Positions 62,312 to 64,000 of a stretch of DNA of 64,000 nucleotides are shown here, piece after piece. Location of the stretch: the NCBI GenBank assembly GCA_017435565.1, contig JAFSEU010000017.1:46052-110051 (forward strand), in the 5' to 3' direction. The notes beneath the pieces were generated by a model that saw only the letters and a list, made by a program, of their open reading frames with translations, was not told where the DNA came from and did not search any database. The translations under genes were made by a program, and so were the position numbers. The number at the start of each line of letters is the position of its first letter. Positions within the stretch are counted from its first letter, which is position 1. Origin of the DNA: Oscillospiraceae bacterium (GTDB taxonomy: Bacteria > Bacillota > Clostridia > Oscillospirales > Ruminococcaceae).

Positions 62312-63430
62312 ATGTCAAAAACATATAAACTGGTCTGTCCGTGTCATTTCGGTCTTGAAAGCGTTCTCAGCTTTGAAGCAAAACGAATCGGCGCAGACAA
62401 TGTCAAAGCAGATAACGGAAGAGTAAGCTTTGAAGGCAATGCAGATATAATCGCAAAGGCAAACATATGCTTTTCGACCGCCGAAAGGGTTCTCATAGAA
62501 CTCGGCAGCTTCAAGGTATTGTCCTTTGAAGATTTGTTTCAGGGCGTGAAATCTCTTGCGCTTGAAGAATTTATCGGCCGCAAAAACGCATTTCCCGTAA
62601 AGGGTCATTCTCTCAATTCAAAGCTTTCAAGCGTGCCCGCATGCCAGTCGATTGTAAAAAAAGCGGCAGTCGAACGCCTTAAGGAAAAGTATTCGCTCAA
62701 CTGGTTGGAGGAAACGGACAGCACCGTACAAATCAGCTTTTCCATTATGAAGGATATCGCAACGATTTATCTTGATACAAGCGGAATCGCTCTGCACAAA
62801 CGAGGATACCGCAGGCAATCAAATCTCGCACCGATTAAAGAAACACTCGCCGCAGGCATCGTGGATCTGGCAAGGGTGCGCAGAGAAAGCGTCGTTGTTG
62901 ACCCATTCTGCGGTTCGGGAACCGTACTTATTGAAGCGGCCTTCAAAGCAATGAACTACGCCCCCGGATTAAAGCGCAGCTTTGCGGCGGAAAAATGGGG
63001 CTGCCTGCCCAAAAGAATATGGAGCGACGAGCGTGAAGCCGCACTTTCAAGAATCAACAAGGACTGCGGCTTTAAGGCATACGGCTCGGACATTGACCCG
63101 TCTGCCATTGAAATCGCCAAAGAAAACGCGCGCCGCGCAGGCGTTTTGTCGGCAATCGAATTTTCCACTGCCGACATAAGAAGCTTTTCACAACGGGAAG
63201 AAAACGAAATCGTCATCTGCAACCCACCATACGGAGAAAGACTGCTTGATATAAGAGCAGCAGAAGAAATCTACGGCGTAATGGGTCAGAGGCTGAAAGC
63301 AGACGCTGACCACCCGTGTTATGTCATAACATCAAGCGAAGGTTTTGAAAAAAATTTTGGTAAGGAAGCAAAAAAATGCAGAAAGCTGTATAACGGAATG
63401 ATGAAATGCCGTCTGTATATGTATTTCTGA
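62312..63430 (+). CDS. THUMP-domain 23S rRNA methyltransferase, RlmL/YpsC type
   Basis: 372 aa. N-terminal THUMP region, then a class I methyltransferase with DPFCGSGTVLIEAA and the N-MTase NPPYGERL box. Resembles B. subtilis YpsC and E. coli RlmL N-terminal half; probably makes m2G in 23S rRNA. Weak ribosome site (AAGG). It precedes the tRNA. Confidence 0.92.
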   Translation: MSKTYKLVCPCHFGLESVLSFEAKRIGADNVKADNGRVSFEGNADIIAKANICFSTAERVLIELGSFKVLSFEDLFQGVKSLALEEFIGRKNAFPVKGHSLNSKLSSVPACQSIVKKAAVERLKEKYSLNWLEETDSTVQISFSIMKDIATIYLDTSGIALHKRGYRRQSNLAPIKETLAAGIVDLARVRRESVVVDPFCGSGTVLIEAAFKAMNYAPGLKRSFAAEKWGCLPKRIWSDEREAALSRINKDCGFKAYGSDIDPSAIEIAKENARRAGVLSAIEFSTADIRSFSQREENEIVICNPPYGERLLDIRAAEEIYGVMGQRLKADADHPCYVITSSEGFEKNFGKEAKKCRKLYNGMMKCRLYMYF

Positions 63431-63490
63431 CAAATAATTTGCGGAATTTCGGGCAAAATACCATTATTTGAAAATTATTTTTCTAAAGTC

Positions 63491-63519
63491 TTGATTTATT
63501 GAAAAAAAACTGCTATAAT
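63491..63519 (+). promoter_or_regulatory. tRNA-Gln promoter
   Basis: TTGATT (63491-63496), 17-nt spacer, TGC-TATAAT (-10 at 63514-63519). Confidence 0.8.
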
Positions 63520-63535
63520 ATTTTAGCGGTTTTAC

Positions 63536-63610
63536 TGGGGTATAGCCAAGCGGTAAGGCAACGGACTTTGACTCCGTCACTCGATGGTTCGAATCCATCT
63601 ATCCCAACCA
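63536..63610 (+). tRNA. tRNA-Gln (anticodon UUG)
   Basis: Acceptor TGGGGTA / TATCCCA, D-arm AGCCAAGCGGTAAGGCA, anticodon loop CTTTGAC (TTG = Gln), T-arm GGTTCGAATCC, and an encoded CCA end. Fits the 75-nt cloverleaf. Confidence 0.97.
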
Positions 63611-63684
63611 AAAAATAAAAGTCACCCTTGTGGTGGCTTTTATTTTTTTGCTTGAAGATTGCGTGGTAAGCAGAAACATCGTAA
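63607..63684 (+). repeat. Direct repeat, copy 1 (includes the tRNA end and its terminator)
   Basis: 78 bp identical to 63923-64000 at an offset of 316 bp, starting at the tRNA ACCA. It includes the hairpin AAATAAAAGTCACC / GGTGGCTTTTATTT that terminates the tRNA transcript. Confidence 0.9.
63611..63650 (+). terminator. tRNA-Gln terminator
   Basis: 14-bp stem with one G-U pair, CTTGT-type loop and seven T. Confidence 0.9.
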
Positions 63685-63804
63685 ATTGCCGCAAGGCAAT
63701 TTGGATCACTTTGCGAGGCTTTGTGACATAATAAAAACTTTGTTATCCTCTCAAAACAGTTCCTCTTTTATTATATCATCATTCTGATACCGAGCAAAGG
63801 GATT
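63685..63804. other. Intergenic spacer with GCAA-loop hairpin
   Basis: AAATTGCC-GCAA-GGCAATTT (63683-63702) is a perfect 8-bp hairpin with a GNRA loop. No gene is seen in 63611-64000; the rest is the repeat and tRNA fragment. Confidence 0.6.
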
Positions 63805-63834
63805 GGTTCGTGAATCCATCTATCCCACCGACCA
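63805..63834 (+). pseudogene. Degraded 3' fragment of tRNA-Gln
   Basis: GGTTCG, two extra bases, then AATCCATCTATCCCA, three extra bases and ACCA: the T-arm, acceptor and CCA end of the tRNA at 63536 with two short insertions. 16 bases (63812-63827) are identical to 63591-63606. Confidence 0.8.
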
Positions 63835-63922
63835 AACGCGGGCAAATCTCGCATATTGCTTTTAAAAAATCCGATTTTTCATTTGTCACGCAAATTTTAG
63901 TTATCTATTCTATAAAGATATC

Positions 63923-64000
63923 ACCAAAAAATAAAAGTCACCCTTGTGGTGGCTTTTATTTTTTTGCTTGAAGATTGCGTGGTAAGCAGAAACATCGTAA
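63923..64000 (+). repeat. Direct repeat, copy 2
   Basis: Identical to 63607-63684 and still matching at the window end, so longer than seen. It begins at ACC but lacks the tRNA body. Confidence 0.9.

Noticed and set aside
1..64000. CRISPR array, prophage, insertion sequence or toxin-antitoxin pair
   Set aside because: No regularly spaced repeats, transposase, integrase or phage structural genes were found; the only long direct repeat is at the tRNA-Gln end.

Overview
The window (about 43% GC by eye) looks like a chromosomal segment of a low-GC, Gram-positive, anaerobic, fibre-degrading member of the Clostridia, most likely a Ruminococcus-type Oscillospiraceae. Support comes from a GH9 cellulase with a type I dockerin, a dockerin-bearing GH25 muramidase, a lipoprotein GH5 cellulase next to a CotH-domain lipoprotein and a GH43 enzyme, ferredoxin-dependent indolepyruvate oxidoreductase, CotJA/B/C and YlmC/YmxH-type sporulation genes, strong GGAGG ribosome sites with frequent TTG/GTG starts, and promoters of the form TTGACA-17-TGnTATAAT. 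Species cannot be fixed from the sequence. No CRISPR array, prophage or insertion sequence was seen.

Layout. 2-3650: heterodimeric ABC exporter, first gene cut by the window edge. 3743-7255 (minus): small hypothetical, Na/phosphate symporter, VanY-like carboxypeptidase. 7447-10003 (plus): TspO, an aspartate carbamoyltransferase carrying a PyrI-like zinc domain, and a degenerate histidine-kinase-like protein. 10084-15590 (minus): zinc-ribbon protein, then an arylacetate operon (iorA, zinc ribbon, iorB, unknown, paaK, ACT protein) behind a palindromic operator candidate and a terminator-like leader. 15804-18121: aquaporin, a frameshifted membrane protein and a divergent XRE regulator. 18278-28028 (plus): typA, the GH9 cellulase with a structured leader, and the recD2-comF-mscS-metallophosphoesterase operon. 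28103-33376: a 40-residue membrane protein (minus), flippase, NYN protein, membrane protein, NUDIX, and coaX with an ECF S component.

33440-42370 (minus) holds an XRE membrane regulator and the housekeeping run recJ-rel-MBL-hemZ-zinc ribbon-rlmD-small membrane protein. 42562-46097: CPCC protein, lipoprotein, cotJ operon, mntP, acidic lipoprotein. 46312-48408 (plus): ECF S component, DUF1893, Fe-S aldo/keto reductase. 48503-52982 (plus): CotH lipoprotein, GH43, GH5. 53043-59453: ABC exporter (minus), DUF1801 (plus), then on minus the dockerin muramidase, a methyltransferase, tsf, rpsB and ylmC/ymxH. 59601-63430 (plus): class A PBP and RlmL-like methyltransferase. The window ends with tRNA-Gln(UUG) and a direct repeat of at least 78 bp that includes the tRNA 3' end, plus a degraded tRNA fragment between the copies.

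How the genes fit together: the GH9 enzyme can dock onto a scaffoldin outside this window, while the GH5 lipoprotein is membrane-held and the GH43 enzyme lacks a signal peptide and should act on imported oligosaccharides. IorAB plus PaaK fits the known use of phenylacetate and indoleacetate as amino-acid precursors by ruminal anaerobes. The most notable undescribed signals are a four-helix RNA leader before the GH9 gene, a short hairpin leader before an ECF S component, the PyrB-zinc-domain fusion, the palindrome and terminator before iorA, the divergent TTGAG-repeat promoters next to a gene broken at an 8-nt homopolymer, and the tRNA-Gln repeat region.
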